Shown: piece by piece, positions 11,301 through 18,847 of the stretch
Numbering within the stretch: the first letter of the stretch is position 1
Layout: each line of letters begins with the position of its first letter
Source of the DNA: Nostocales cyanobacterium LEGE 12452
Lineage (GTDB): Bacteria; Cyanobacteriota; Cyanobacteriia; Cyanobacteriales; Nostocaceae
Length of the DNA stretch: 64,000 bases
Assembly (NCBI GenBank): GCA_015206945.1
Contig: JADEXV010000004.1
Span: 34,497-98,496, forward strand
Reading direction: 5' to 3'
The notes under the pieces: generated by a model
The model's database searches: none
What the model saw: the letters and a program-made list of their open reading frames with translations, nothing else
Told to the model about the DNA's origin: nothing
Translations under genes and position numbers: made by a program

Positions 11301-11391
11301 AGAGTTTAGCTACATTCCTTCAGACTTTCCTGAAGCTGAACTTAGCCAAGCAGAGCTAGATCAAGTTTTTGAAGAATTGCAGTTGAATTAA
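2332..11391 (+). CDS. NRPS, two modules: C-A-nMT-PCP-C-A-PCP-E
   Basis: This 3019-residue synthetase incorporates two amino acids. I chose the ATG at 2332 over in-frame upstream starts because those overlap the previous gene and MSVKNKNIEDFYPLSPMQQG is the usual COM-acceptor start. Domains: C1 with HHLLLDG 145-151; A1 with YTSGSTG at 619; an N-methyltransferase inserted after A8 (about 920-1346, SAM motif VLEIGCGNG 992-1000); PCP1 with Ser1431; C2 with HHIVCDG 1623-1629; A2 with YTSGSTG at 2099; PCP2 (GGDS, Ser2500); E with HHLAVDG 2682-2688. Pocket residues by hand alignment to GrsA are D-I-L-Q-L-G-M-I-W for A1, which resembles glycine codes, so module 1 should give N-methyl-glycine. A2 reads D-A-E-S-I-G-T-V-V, nearest to lysine-type codes I recall (weak). 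Module 2 epimerizes its residue. The tail (IPSDF, LSQAELDQVFEEL) is a COM donor. Confidence 0.95.
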   Translation: MSVKNKNIEDFYPLSPMQQGILFHSLAAPKSGVYFEQFSLTLQGKLNISEFHRAWEYVVERHSILRTCFVWEGLKEPVQIVHRQVTLPWQEYDWQDLSSEEQQQKLELLWQSDRSKGFELTQPPLMRLTLVKLSDISYNFTWSHHHLLLDGWSVYLIFKEVFACYKAFCNAQDVYLESIRPYRDYIVWLQQQNLSEAEAFWQQTLKGFTTPTQLSVNKAAIKLPAQTDGSNEREVKLSLVTTAGLQSVAKQHQLTLNTLLQGAWALLLSRYSGQEDVVFGAVTSGRPPTLAKVESMVGLLINTLPIRVQVSPEEFLLPWLQKIKEQLVEAREYEYTPLVKIQGWSEVPKDLSLFESIVVFENYPIDASLRQSDLNFEIKDFHSFEKTNYPITLTVIPGEELLLKITCDDSDRFDTDTITRMLGHLQTLLEDMVTNTEQRLCELSLLTETERHQLLVEWNNTEVEYPQQQCIHELFEAQVEKTPDAVAVVFEGQQLTYGELNAKANQLAHHLRSLGVKPEVLVGICVERSLSMVIGLLAILKAGGAYIPLDPAYPQERLAFILEDAQVSVLLTQTSLVEVMPQHKAQVVCLDAHWHNIAQQSKENLLSELTTDNLAYIIYTSGSTGKPKGVQITHGALSNFLYSMRQTPGLTHEDTLLAVTTYSFDIAALELFLPIIVGGCLVIASREVASDGTQLSAKLTDSKATVMQATPATWQLLLAAGWSGNEQLKILCGGEALPGQLANKLLHRCASLWNMYGPTETTIWSAASQVENGSTIVPISGAIANTQLYILDQYSQLVPIGVAGELHIGGEGLARGYFNRPDLTAEKFIPNPFSKKAARLYKTGDLARYLPNGEIEYIGRIDHQVKVRGFRIELGEIEAVISQYPAVLESVVMARKDSSEEKRLVAYLVQNPKHQGSDEEMTKLQTEQISQWQMVFDSEKDIFKPINFAHDPTFNISLWKSSYGGLPISEEEMHEWVDHTVEKILSLKPDRVLEIGCGNGLLLFRIAPSCTQYFGTDFSKAALHYTQKVLEMPEHNLSQVTLLERMADNFEGLLPEGFDTIIINSVVQYFPSIDYLLQVLEDAVNIVEPGGSIFVGDIRSLGLLKAFHTSVQLHNAPSSLSTVELQQRIQQAITQEEELLIDPAFFIALKHHLPQINHVQIQPKRGHYQNELTKFRYDVVLYIGTEVDSAQEGHWLDWQKQKLTLTSVRQLLELTQPDILGLSNVPNARLLREIKAIELLANDSADDTVSDIRQALDSINTELGLNPESLWDLKQELPYNIDISWINSGADGSYDVVFQRYKAELLENSKHVPYFCGENACLKPWNLYANNPLQSKFARQILPWLRRFLESKLPSYMLPTSFVILEALPLTPNGKVDRKALPISELTQISLSNIILPSTPIENLLAGIWAEVLGVEKVSIDNNFFELGGHSLIATRVIYRIRQVFQVELPLHYLFEKPTIAGLAKEIEKAIKVDSGVEVRNIERIVRSQELPLSFAQQRLWFLAQLEPNSPFYNMAAAVRLEGQLNVEALQQSFNEIISRHEALRTNFHTIEGQAIAVISEATSLILPVLDISDLPLNQQEAEVKKQASQEAEKPFDLNGDLLLRVKLLRLGQQEHILLLTMHHIVCDGWSIDVLVRELATLYQAFCDGQPSPLPELPIQYVDFAAWQRQWLQGEVLKTQTSYWLKQLKNAPKVLELPTDYPRPAIQTFRGSTYSFKLSNKLSVALNKFSQQQGSTLFMTLLAAFQTLLWRYTGSEDIVIGSPIANRNRAEIEGLIGFFVNTLVLRTNFAENPSFEELLKRVREVALGAYAHQDLPFELLVDQLQPERDLSHTPLFQVMFVLQNAPMSALELSGLTLSFLESNSDNAKFDLSLHITETLDGLIGSLEYNTDLFEGSSIQRMVAHLQTLLEGIVANPQQRLSELPLLTESERHQLMVEWNNTEVEYPQQLCIHQLFEAQVEQTPDAVAVIFKDQQLTYRELNTKANKLAHYLQTLGVKPEILVGICVERSLEMIIGLLGILKAGGAYVPLDPTYPEERLAFMLEDSSMPVLLTKSQLVEKLPQHSARVLCLDSDWEEIAFHSLENPTSKVKPENLAYIIYTSGSTGFPKGVLIQQRSLVNYTTAAINEYEIEKCDRVFQFASISFDASAEEIYPCLTSGATLVLRTDSMLDSIDIFLQKCRDWNLSVLSLPTAYWHELTARLSEETLVLPPSLRLVIIGGEKALTERWKTWVEYVGQRVRLVNTYGPTEATVVATICDLSATNPALTELAIGRPISNVQTYILDSYQQLVPIGVPGELHIGGDGLARGYLNRPNLTDEKFIFNPFSDKLGVRLYKTGDLARYLPNGDIEYIGRIDNQVKVRGFRIELGEIEAVINQHSAVREAVVVVRNDSGDSQRLVAYLIPQKEQTLTITELRGFLESKLPSYMMPTSFVMLEVLPLTPNGKVDRRALPVPDTLRPELQETFIAPQTTVEKQLVKIWAKVLGLEKIGINDNFFELGGDSILSIQVISKANQAGLHLTPKQIFQHQTIAQLATVVGTTQKIIAPQGVLTGSLELTPIQHWFFEQKQPEPHHWNQAVLLEVKQTIDPVALKQVVQYLQEHHDVLRLRFKQEFSFEAIIVSPDNVIPLTHLDLSALSTNEQAIAMEATAAKLQARLNLSEGPLFQVAIFDLGCNQSSRLLWLIHHLAVDGVSWRVLIEDLQTAYQQISQGKVIQLPPKTTSFKDWSKRLQQYARSEKLYSELDYWLTTLSQPVDPIPRDYPGKNNTEALACTVSVSLGVEETKILLHQVLAAYRAEINDVLLTALLQSFAQWTGENSLLFDLEGHGREELFEDIDLSRTVGWFTSVFPVYLSFENAPEPEKALNLIKEQLRAIPNRGVGYGMLRYLSTEEEIIQQLSSLPKAEVGFNYLGQLDNFLQESHLFRSIKGSIGPIHSPKGNRSYLIEVETMVVNGQLQLDWIYSKDIHHQNTITDLAQSMLSALRLLIARCQSAQEFSYIPSDFPEAELSQAELDQVFEELQLN

Positions 11392-11430
11392 TCCAATTTT
11401 TTGGTAAAACTCATAAAAGCTTACTATGCT

Positions 11431-14400
11431 ATGAATAAAAAAGATGTAGAAGCAATTTATCCACTTTCTCCAGCACAACAAGGTATGCTGTTTGGGACTT
11501 TATCTGCTCCCAATTCAGGTATACATATTGAGCAGACTAGTTGTATTTTGCAGGGAACTTTAAATGTGCAAGCTTTTGAGCAAGCTTGGCAGTCGGTAGT
11601 AAATCGCCACTCAATATTGAGAACTGCTTTTGTTTGGAAGAACCAAGATGAGCCAAGACAAGTAGTATTCCGGCAAGTAGTAGTGACTATAAACTCACAA
11701 GATTGGCGAAAATTAGAGCAATCAGAACAGCAAAAGCAACTGGAAGACTATTTAAAGGCTGACCGTCAGCAAGGGTTTGACTTCTCCAAACCCCCACTCA
11801 TGCGCTTCGCGCTGTTTCGAGTTAACGATGATAGCTATCAATTTGTGTGGAGTCATCACCACATTTCGATGGATGGCTGGTGTTTGTTCATTATTTTGAA
11901 AGAAGTGCTGGCTTATTATCAAGCGAGCATTAAAAATGAAGATATACACTTAAAACCAACTCGTCCTTATAAAGACTATATTAGTTGGCTAAGACAGCAA
12001 GATTTGGTAGCAGCAGAGAAATTTTGGCAGCATACACTACAAGGTTTCACTCAACCCACAGTTTTAGGACAAATAGCACAGGCAGATAAATTATCTGATT
12101 CTTCAGAAGAAGGCTACGGTCAAGAAGAAATCTCATTATCAGCATCAATTACGACTCTCCTAAAGTCTTTAGCCCAAGAACATAAAATTACCTTAAATAC
12201 ATTAATACAAGGAGTTTGGGCGTTACTCTTAAGCCGTTATGCTACTAGTGGAGATGTCTTATTTGGCATCACGGTCTCTGGTCGTTCAGCAGATGTGGTT
12301 GGGATCGATTCGATGATTGGTCTATTTATCAACACCTTACCTCTGCGAATAAAAGTGGCTCCTGAAGTATCTTTCTGGGCTTGGTTACAAAACATCCATG
12401 CTCATAACGAAGAAATCCGCCAATATGAATATAGTTCTGCGGGACAAGTCCATCAATGGAGCGAAGTACCAGGATCGCTACCTCTATATGAAAGTCTGCT
12501 GGTTTTTCAGAACTATCCTACTGACTATTCCATTTTGCGATCGACTAACTTAGATATTTCTGTAGGTCAAGTTAGTTCCCAAGGAGCGCAAACCCAATAT
12601 CCTCTCACCTTGATGGTTACAGTTGATTTAGAATGCAAGTTTTGCTTGGTTTACGATAAAAGCTGTTTAAATAGTGTTAATATTAATCTAATTAATAAGC
12701 ATTTATTGGATTTAATACAAAGCATTGCTAATGATACAAACCTAAATTTGGCAACGCTCTTAAATCAAATCCCTGCTGAAGAAATACCTCATATTAGACC
12801 ACGTAAATTAAGAAATGCGATTTCAAGTCCGCGTACTCCAGTTGAAGAAATCCTAGTCAATATTTGGACTGAAGTACTAAAACTGGATCAAGTGGATATT
12901 TATGAGAATTTTTTTGAATTAGGTGGGCACTCCCTGCTAGCTACTCAGGTAATATCCAAAGTAAGCCAGAGCTTTAATTTGCAACTTCCTTTACGTCACC
13001 TTTTTGAGTCGCCAACTATAGTAGAACTAGCCAAAAGCATTGAAGCAGTTAAGCAAGTTACATCTAGTTTTTTATTTCCATCTATAAAACGGGTTTCACG
13101 GGACATAGAGTTACCCTTATCTTTTGCTCAAAAAAGATTATGGTTTCTAGATCAATTGGAAAAACAAAGTTCTACTTATAACGAGCCAGCTGCTGTTTAC
13201 CTGAATGGACGCCTGGACATAAATGCTTTAGAACAAAGTTTTACAGAGCTTTTACAGCGTCAAGAAGCATTACGTACTACCTTTAAAAAAGTAAATGGAG
13301 AGCCTGTGCAGGTAATTGCTCCATCTCTCTCAATCTCCCTGCCAATAACAGATTTAAGTGAAATTTTACAAGAAGAACAGTTTGTTAAAATGCAGCATTT
13401 AATTCAGAAAGAAGCTCAACGACCTTTTGACTTAGCTAAGGGTCCATTGCTGCGAGCTAGTTTATTGCGCTTGGGTGAAGAATCTTATGTATTGCTGTTA
13501 GTAATACACCATATTATTTCTGATGGCTGGTCAATTGGTATATTTATTCGTGAATTTTCCGCCCTTTATAGAGCTTTTGTTAAAGGAGAATCTTCACCCT
13601 TACCAGAATTGCCAATTCAATATGCAGACTTCGCTTACTGGCAAAATCACTGGTTGCAAGGAGAAGTGATGGAGAAACACTTATCTTATTGGAAACAGCA
13701 ACTTGCTAACTTACCTGTGCTGGAATTGCCTACCGACTATCCCCGTCCTGAAATCCAAACTTTTCGCGGTAGTAGGCAACATCTAGAATTGCCAAAAGAA
13801 CTTTGTGAAGAAATTAAAGCATTAAGTCGTAGGGAAGGAGTCACTCTATTTATGACTCTAGTGGCAGCATTTAAAACTTTGATGCATTACTGCACAAATC
13901 AGGATGATATTGTTGTAGGTACTGATGTCGCTAACCGTAATTTTACAGAAACGGAGAATATTATTGGTTTTTTTGTTAACCAGCTAGTATTACGTATCTA
14001 TCTTGGAGGCAATCCAACCTTTCAAGAATTATTGAAACGTGTTCGTGAGGTGACATTGGCTGCTTACGAACATCAGGATATGCCATTTGACCAGTTAGTA
14101 TTAGCTCTAAAACCAGAGCGAGATTTGAGCCGTACACTTCTGTTCCAATCCAAGTTTGTCCTGCAAAATACCCCAACATACTCATTGGGGCTAGAGGGCT
14201 TAAAATTGAAAATTGAAAATATTGATAATGGTACAGCTAAATTTGATTTACTACTTAATATGTGGGAAAGTGAACAAGGTTTGAGTGGCAGTTTTGAATA
14301 CAGCACAGACTTATTTAATGTTTCCACTATCGCTAAATTAATTACAGATTATGAAATTATTTTGCGTGCCGTTGTTGCTCAACCTAATATTAAATCTACA

Positions 14401-15504
14401 GCTATAAAAGAAATACTGCTAACAGCAGATAAACAAAGGCAAGATGCGAAGCAGCAGGAATTTCAACAAGTCCGCCGCCAAAAATTTAAAGCATTTAAGT
14501 CTCAGCCAAAACCTACAGTAATTAACTTATCTCAACAAGAATTAATTACAGAATCTTTTCTACAATCTGAAGGTAATCTACCTTTAGTAATTACGCCTAA
14601 ATTCAGCGATTTGAATTTACCAATTTGGGCTGAGGATAATCAACAATTCATTATTAATAATTTGTTTAAATATGGAGGAATTTTATTTAGGGGCTTTGCT
14701 GTTAATCAAAAAGAAGATTTTGAGCAATTCGTTAGTGCTGTATGCCCTCAATTAATGCCTTACATAGAATCTTCCACACCTCGTACTAAGTTAAGTGATA
14801 AAGTTTATACATCTACTGAATTTCCAGCCGATCAAACCATTGCTTTACATAATGAATCATCATATTCCAGTACCTATCCAATGAAAATATGGTTTTGCTG
14901 TATTGAACCTGCAAACCAAGGAGGAGAAACTCCGATTGCTAATGTGAGAAAAGTATTTCAACGTATTCATCCTCAGATTAGAGAACGCTTTCAAGAAAAA
15001 GGCTGGATGTTAGTTCGCAACTATGGTAATGGATTTGGTTTACCTTGGGAAAAAGCTTTTCACACAACAGATAAAGCTGTGATGGAAGATTATTGTCGTA
15101 ATGCTTGCATTCAGGTTGAGTGGAAAGATAGTAACCGTTTAAGAACTCGTCAAGTTCGTCCAGCCATAGCACAACATCCAATGACTGGTGAAATGGTTTG
15201 GTTTAATCATGTTGTTTTTTGGCATGTGTCGAGTTTACAAACACAATTTCGAGAAAAATTTCTCAGCGAGTTTACAGAAGAAGATTTACCCTACAACACT
15301 TTTTATGGTGATGGTTCTTCTATTGAAGACTCAGTTATTGCGGAAATTCGTGAAGCTTATCAACAAGAAATGATTATTTATCCTTGGAAAAAAGGGGATA
15401 TATTAATGCTAGATAATATGTTGACTGCTCACGGACGAAATTCTTACTCTGGTTCCAGAAAAATCTTAACTGCGATGGGTGAGCCTTTTCAACATCATTT
15501 TTAA
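11431..15504 (+). CDS. NRPS C-PCP-C with C-terminal TauD/AsnO-like hydroxylase; no A domain
   Basis: This 1357-residue protein starts at ATG 11431 (MNKKDVEAIYPLSPAQQGM, COM-acceptor-like); a TTG at 11401 is also in frame but less likely. C1 has HHISMDG 143-149. Where an adenylation domain should follow, only about 40 residues separate C1 from the carrier (LGGHSLLA, Ser501). C2 has HHIISDG 693-699. The last 310 residues are a TauD/clavaminate-synthase-like Fe(II)/2-oxoglutarate oxygenase: HNE at 1140-1142 and H1334 give the metal triad, and Arg1343 is the likely 2-oxoglutarate ligand. The H-x-E form is that of clavaminate synthase and AsnO, and AsnO beta-hydroxylates asparagine; the next protein has an Asn-like A domain. 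The carrier must be loaded in trans or be passed over. Domain identities are firm; the role of the A-less module is inference. Confidence 0.93.
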   Translation: MNKKDVEAIYPLSPAQQGMLFGTLSAPNSGIHIEQTSCILQGTLNVQAFEQAWQSVVNRHSILRTAFVWKNQDEPRQVVFRQVVVTINSQDWRKLEQSEQQKQLEDYLKADRQQGFDFSKPPLMRFALFRVNDDSYQFVWSHHHISMDGWCLFIILKEVLAYYQASIKNEDIHLKPTRPYKDYISWLRQQDLVAAEKFWQHTLQGFTQPTVLGQIAQADKLSDSSEEGYGQEEISLSASITTLLKSLAQEHKITLNTLIQGVWALLLSRYATSGDVLFGITVSGRSADVVGIDSMIGLFINTLPLRIKVAPEVSFWAWLQNIHAHNEEIRQYEYSSAGQVHQWSEVPGSLPLYESLLVFQNYPTDYSILRSTNLDISVGQVSSQGAQTQYPLTLMVTVDLECKFCLVYDKSCLNSVNINLINKHLLDLIQSIANDTNLNLATLLNQIPAEEIPHIRPRKLRNAISSPRTPVEEILVNIWTEVLKLDQVDIYENFFELGGHSLLATQVISKVSQSFNLQLPLRHLFESPTIVELAKSIEAVKQVTSSFLFPSIKRVSRDIELPLSFAQKRLWFLDQLEKQSSTYNEPAAVYLNGRLDINALEQSFTELLQRQEALRTTFKKVNGEPVQVIAPSLSISLPITDLSEILQEEQFVKMQHLIQKEAQRPFDLAKGPLLRASLLRLGEESYVLLLVIHHIISDGWSIGIFIREFSALYRAFVKGESSPLPELPIQYADFAYWQNHWLQGEVMEKHLSYWKQQLANLPVLELPTDYPRPEIQTFRGSRQHLELPKELCEEIKALSRREGVTLFMTLVAAFKTLMHYCTNQDDIVVGTDVANRNFTETENIIGFFVNQLVLRIYLGGNPTFQELLKRVREVTLAAYEHQDMPFDQLVLALKPERDLSRTLLFQSKFVLQNTPTYSLGLEGLKLKIENIDNGTAKFDLLLNMWESEQGLSGSFEYSTDLFNVSTIAKLITDYEIILRAVVAQPNIKSTAIKEILLTADKQRQDAKQQEFQQVRRQKFKAFKSQPKPTVINLSQQELITESFLQSEGNLPLVITPKFSDLNLPIWAEDNQQFIINNLFKYGGILFRGFAVNQKEDFEQFVSAVCPQLMPYIESSTPRTKLSDKVYTSTEFPADQTIALHNESSYSSTYPMKIWFCCIEPANQGGETPIANVRKVFQRIHPQIRERFQEKGWMLVRNYGNGFGLPWEKAFHTTDKAVMEDYCRNACIQVEWKDSNRLRTRQVRPAIAQHPMTGEMVWFNHVVFWHVSSLQTQFREKFLSEFTEEDLPYNTFYGDGSSIEDSVIAEIREAYQQEMIIYPWKKGDILMLDNMLTAHGRNSYSGSRKILTAMGEPFQHHF

Positions 15505-15581
15505 ATAATTGTTCAGTTATCAAAGGCGTACACTAGACATCATGACTAATTAGCCACTACAACTTTTTCAATCCAGATATT

Positions 15582-18500
15582 ATGAATAATAAATCAATTT
15601 ACGGTTTTCAGCTTTCGCCACAACAAAAACATTCATGGCTATTACAACAAAATAACCATAGCTGTGCCTATCGTTCATTTTGTACGGTGGAAATTACAGG
15701 TGATTTAAATATCGAAGCATTGAAAATTGCGTTAAAAAATGTTGTCAGGAAACATCAAATTCTTAGTACCAGTTTTCGTTGCTTACCAGGAATGAATATT
15801 CCAATACAAGTAATTGAAAATGGTGGTAATTTATTAATAGAAGAACATGACTTCAGAACGATAGAATCTGAAGAAAAAAATAATGCTGTTGAATTACTTA
15901 TTGAATCTGCTAAACAGCAAAATTTTGAATTGGAAAAATCATCCTCACTACAGATATCTCTAGCTACTCTTTCAGCATCTAAAAATATATTGCTGTTAAA
16001 CTTACCTGTTCTATACGCAGATGCAATCTCACTTAATAATTTAGTGGCAGAAATAAGCCGTGCCTATACTGGGCATTTACATAATGATGAAGCAGTGCAA
16101 TACGTAGTCTTTTCAGATTGGCAAAATGAATTACTAGAATCAGAAGAAGCAGAAATTGGTAGAAAATATTGGCAACAAAAAGATATCACCCATATTTTCG
16201 ACTTGAAACTGCCAAATGAAAAGTTACTTTCTGGAGAAACGGAATTTAAACCTCTAATTTTCATTCAGACAATTTCATCTAAATTAACAGCACAAATAAC
16301 CGCGTTCGTCAAAAATTTTAATACTACTGAATCAATACTATTCCTAACATGTTGGCAAATACTACTATGGCGTTTGACCAATGTATCCAATATGGTTATT
16401 GGCACCAGTTGCGATGGGAGATCGGAAGAAGAACTTCAAGAAATGCTAGGACTACTTGCCAAATATGTACCAGTGAATTGCCGTCTCGAAAGTAGCTTAA
16501 AGTTGAACGAAGTTATAGAACAAATTACTTTTACTCAAACTCAAGCAAATGAATGGCAAGATTGTTTTAATTGGGAACTACTTTCAGGATTAAATAAAGT
16601 TACCAATTATGTACCTTTTTTCCCATTCTGTTTCGACTTTATAGACAAAACTTCTAACTCCTGGACTCCAAATGCAATTACATTTTCTCTATCAAAGCAA
16701 TATGTTTGTTTCGATAAGTTCAAAGTAAAATTATCATTGATACGTACAGAAAACTCTCTTCATGCTGAATGGTACTACGATACAGAATTATTTTCACCAG
16801 AAGATATCGAACGTTTAGCAGGACAATTTTTTACTCTCTTAGAAAGTGCAATTAATCATCCATACTCATTCGTAAGTGAATTAGACATACTCAGCAATAT
16901 TGAAAGACAAGAACTGTTAATTGAATTTAATAATACACAATCTGTTTTTCCTATAAATAAATGTTTTCATCAACTTTTTGCAGAACAAGTAGATCGCACG
17001 CCAGAAAACATTGCTATTATTTATCAAAATCAGCAGTTTACCTACCAAGAATTAAACAGTCGTGCTAACCAGCTAGCTCATTACTTACAAAAATTAGGCG
17101 TTAAGCCAGATGTAATGGTAGGGCTTTGTGTTGAGCGATCGCCTTTAATGTTGATTGCACTTTTAGGCATCTTAAAAGCAGGTGGTGCTTATGTACCGAT
17201 TGACCCTAGCTATCCCTTAGAAAGAAAAGCTTTTATCTTAAACGATTCTCAAATGCCAGTGCTGCTGACTCAACAGCATATAATAGTAGATTTAGCTACA
17301 AATGGAATTAAAGTAATTTGTATAGATAGTGATTGGGAAACTATAAACCAACAAAAAAATGAAAATCCAATTGCTACAACAAGCGAATTAAATTTAGCAT
17401 ATATTATTTACACCTCCGGTTCCACTGGTAAACCTAAAGGAACTCTAATCCCCCATCAAGGATTAGTTAACTACCTAAGTTGGGCTACTCAAAGATATGC
17501 AGTAGAACAAGGAGTAGGAACTTTAGTTCACTCACCTTTGGGTTTTGACTTAACAATCACTAGTCTTTTCTCACCTTTATTAGTTGGTGGCACAGTAGAA
17601 TTACTATCAGAACAACAAGGTATTGAAACCCTTTCTCAAGCTTTAAACAAAAGCTCAAATTTAAGTTTGGTGAAAATTACTCCCGCTCACTTAGATTTGC
17701 TGAAGCAACAGTTATCCAAAGAAGAGATAGCAAATAAAACGAGAGCGTTTATTATTGGTGGCGAAAACTTATTAGCTGAAAACATTACCTTCTGGCAAGA
17801 TGTAGCTCCAGATACAATATTAGTAAACGAATATGGCCCCACAGAGACAGTAGTAGGCTGCTGTGTTTATCAGGTTCCAGTCGGGAAACATTCTACAGGT
17901 TCCATACCCATTGGGAAGCCGATCGCTAATACCCAGCTGTACATTTTAGACCAATATTTGCAACCAGTACCAATGGGAGTACAGGGTGAATTGCATATTG
18001 GTGGACTTGGATTAGCCAGAGGTTATCTAAATCAACCTGAATTAACAGCCCTGAAGTTTATCCCTAATCCCTTTAGTAAACAAGAAGGCGATCGCCTTTA
18101 CAAAACAGGTGATTTAGTTCGGTTTTTACCAAGTGGAGATATTGAGTATATCGGTCGCATCGATAACCAAGTTAAAATACGTGGTTTCCGTGTTGAACTA
18201 GGAGAAATTGAAGCGGTTATAAATCAACATCCATTAGTATCTGCAAGTGTAGTTATCCTTCGGGAGGATAAATCTGGAAATCAAACTTTAATAGCTTATA
18301 CAACTCTCCAGCCAGACAAAACATTAACAACTCCTGAACTGCGCCGCTTCTTACAGAATAAATTGCTTGACCACATGATACCCACTGCCTTTATGATATT
18401 AGAGGCATTACCATTAACATCTAATGGCAAAGTAGACCGTCAAGCATTACCAATACCCGATGTTCTACGCCCAGAATTAGAAATTGCTTATGTGATACCG

Positions 18501-18833
18501 CAAACAGAGGTAGAAAAGACAATAGCCTCTGTTTGGCGAAAAGCTTTGAATCTTGAAAAAATAGGTATTCACGATAATTTTTTTGAAATTGGCGGTCATT
18601 CATTACTTTTAATTACAGTTCACAGCCAATTGCAGGAAATTTTAAAAGTAGAACTATCAACCCTGGATTTATTTAGATATCCTACGATCAATTCTTTAGC
18701 CAACTATTTAAATTCATCTCCTAATTCCACAGCAGTTTTACAGGGAAATGATACTCAAGCAGAGAAAATTTCATCTGGGAAGGCGCAACAAAGAAAACGT
18801 CTCCAAAAAATTAAATCAGTTGAAAATAATTAA
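15582..18833 (+). CDS. NRPS module with degenerate C domain: C*-A(Asn-like)-PCP
   Basis: This 1083-residue synthetase starts at ATG 15582, 77 bp after the previous stop. Its N-terminal condensation-like domain (about 1-440) lacks the catalytic HHxxxDG: the equivalent stretch is P142-V143-L-Y-A-D147-A148, so both histidines are gone while the Asp remains. The A domain has YTSGSTG at 610 and the PCP has GGHS with Ser1007. Pocket residues by hand alignment are D-L-T-K-I-G-E-V-G, the pattern of asparagine-activating domains. The working condensation domain for this module is probably C2 of the upstream protein. HH-less C-like domains occur as 'interface' domains that recruit beta-hydroxylases in siderophore NRPSs; one here beside a TauD domain fits that idea (inference). 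The C-terminus is short, lysine/arginine-rich (QQRKRLQKIK), a tail type also seen on other proteins here that feed a PKS. Confidence 0.93.
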   Translation: MNNKSIYGFQLSPQQKHSWLLQQNNHSCAYRSFCTVEITGDLNIEALKIALKNVVRKHQILSTSFRCLPGMNIPIQVIENGGNLLIEEHDFRTIESEEKNNAVELLIESAKQQNFELEKSSSLQISLATLSASKNILLLNLPVLYADAISLNNLVAEISRAYTGHLHNDEAVQYVVFSDWQNELLESEEAEIGRKYWQQKDITHIFDLKLPNEKLLSGETEFKPLIFIQTISSKLTAQITAFVKNFNTTESILFLTCWQILLWRLTNVSNMVIGTSCDGRSEEELQEMLGLLAKYVPVNCRLESSLKLNEVIEQITFTQTQANEWQDCFNWELLSGLNKVTNYVPFFPFCFDFIDKTSNSWTPNAITFSLSKQYVCFDKFKVKLSLIRTENSLHAEWYYDTELFSPEDIERLAGQFFTLLESAINHPYSFVSELDILSNIERQELLIEFNNTQSVFPINKCFHQLFAEQVDRTPENIAIIYQNQQFTYQELNSRANQLAHYLQKLGVKPDVMVGLCVERSPLMLIALLGILKAGGAYVPIDPSYPLERKAFILNDSQMPVLLTQQHIIVDLATNGIKVICIDSDWETINQQKNENPIATTSELNLAYIIYTSGSTGKPKGTLIPHQGLVNYLSWATQRYAVEQGVGTLVHSPLGFDLTITSLFSPLLVGGTVELLSEQQGIETLSQALNKSSNLSLVKITPAHLDLLKQQLSKEEIANKTRAFIIGGENLLAENITFWQDVAPDTILVNEYGPTETVVGCCVYQVPVGKHSTGSIPIGKPIANTQLYILDQYLQPVPMGVQGELHIGGLGLARGYLNQPELTALKFIPNPFSKQEGDRLYKTGDLVRFLPSGDIEYIGRIDNQVKIRGFRVELGEIEAVINQHPLVSASVVILREDKSGNQTLIAYTTLQPDKTLTTPELRRFLQNKLLDHMIPTAFMILEALPLTSNGKVDRQALPIPDVLRPELEIAYVIPQTEVEKTIASVWRKALNLEKIGIHDNFFEIGGHSLLLITVHSQLQEILKVELSTLDLFRYPTINSLANYLNSSPNSTAVLQGNDTQAEKISSGKAQQRKRLQKIKSVENN

Positions 18834-18847
18834 GGAATTAATAAATA

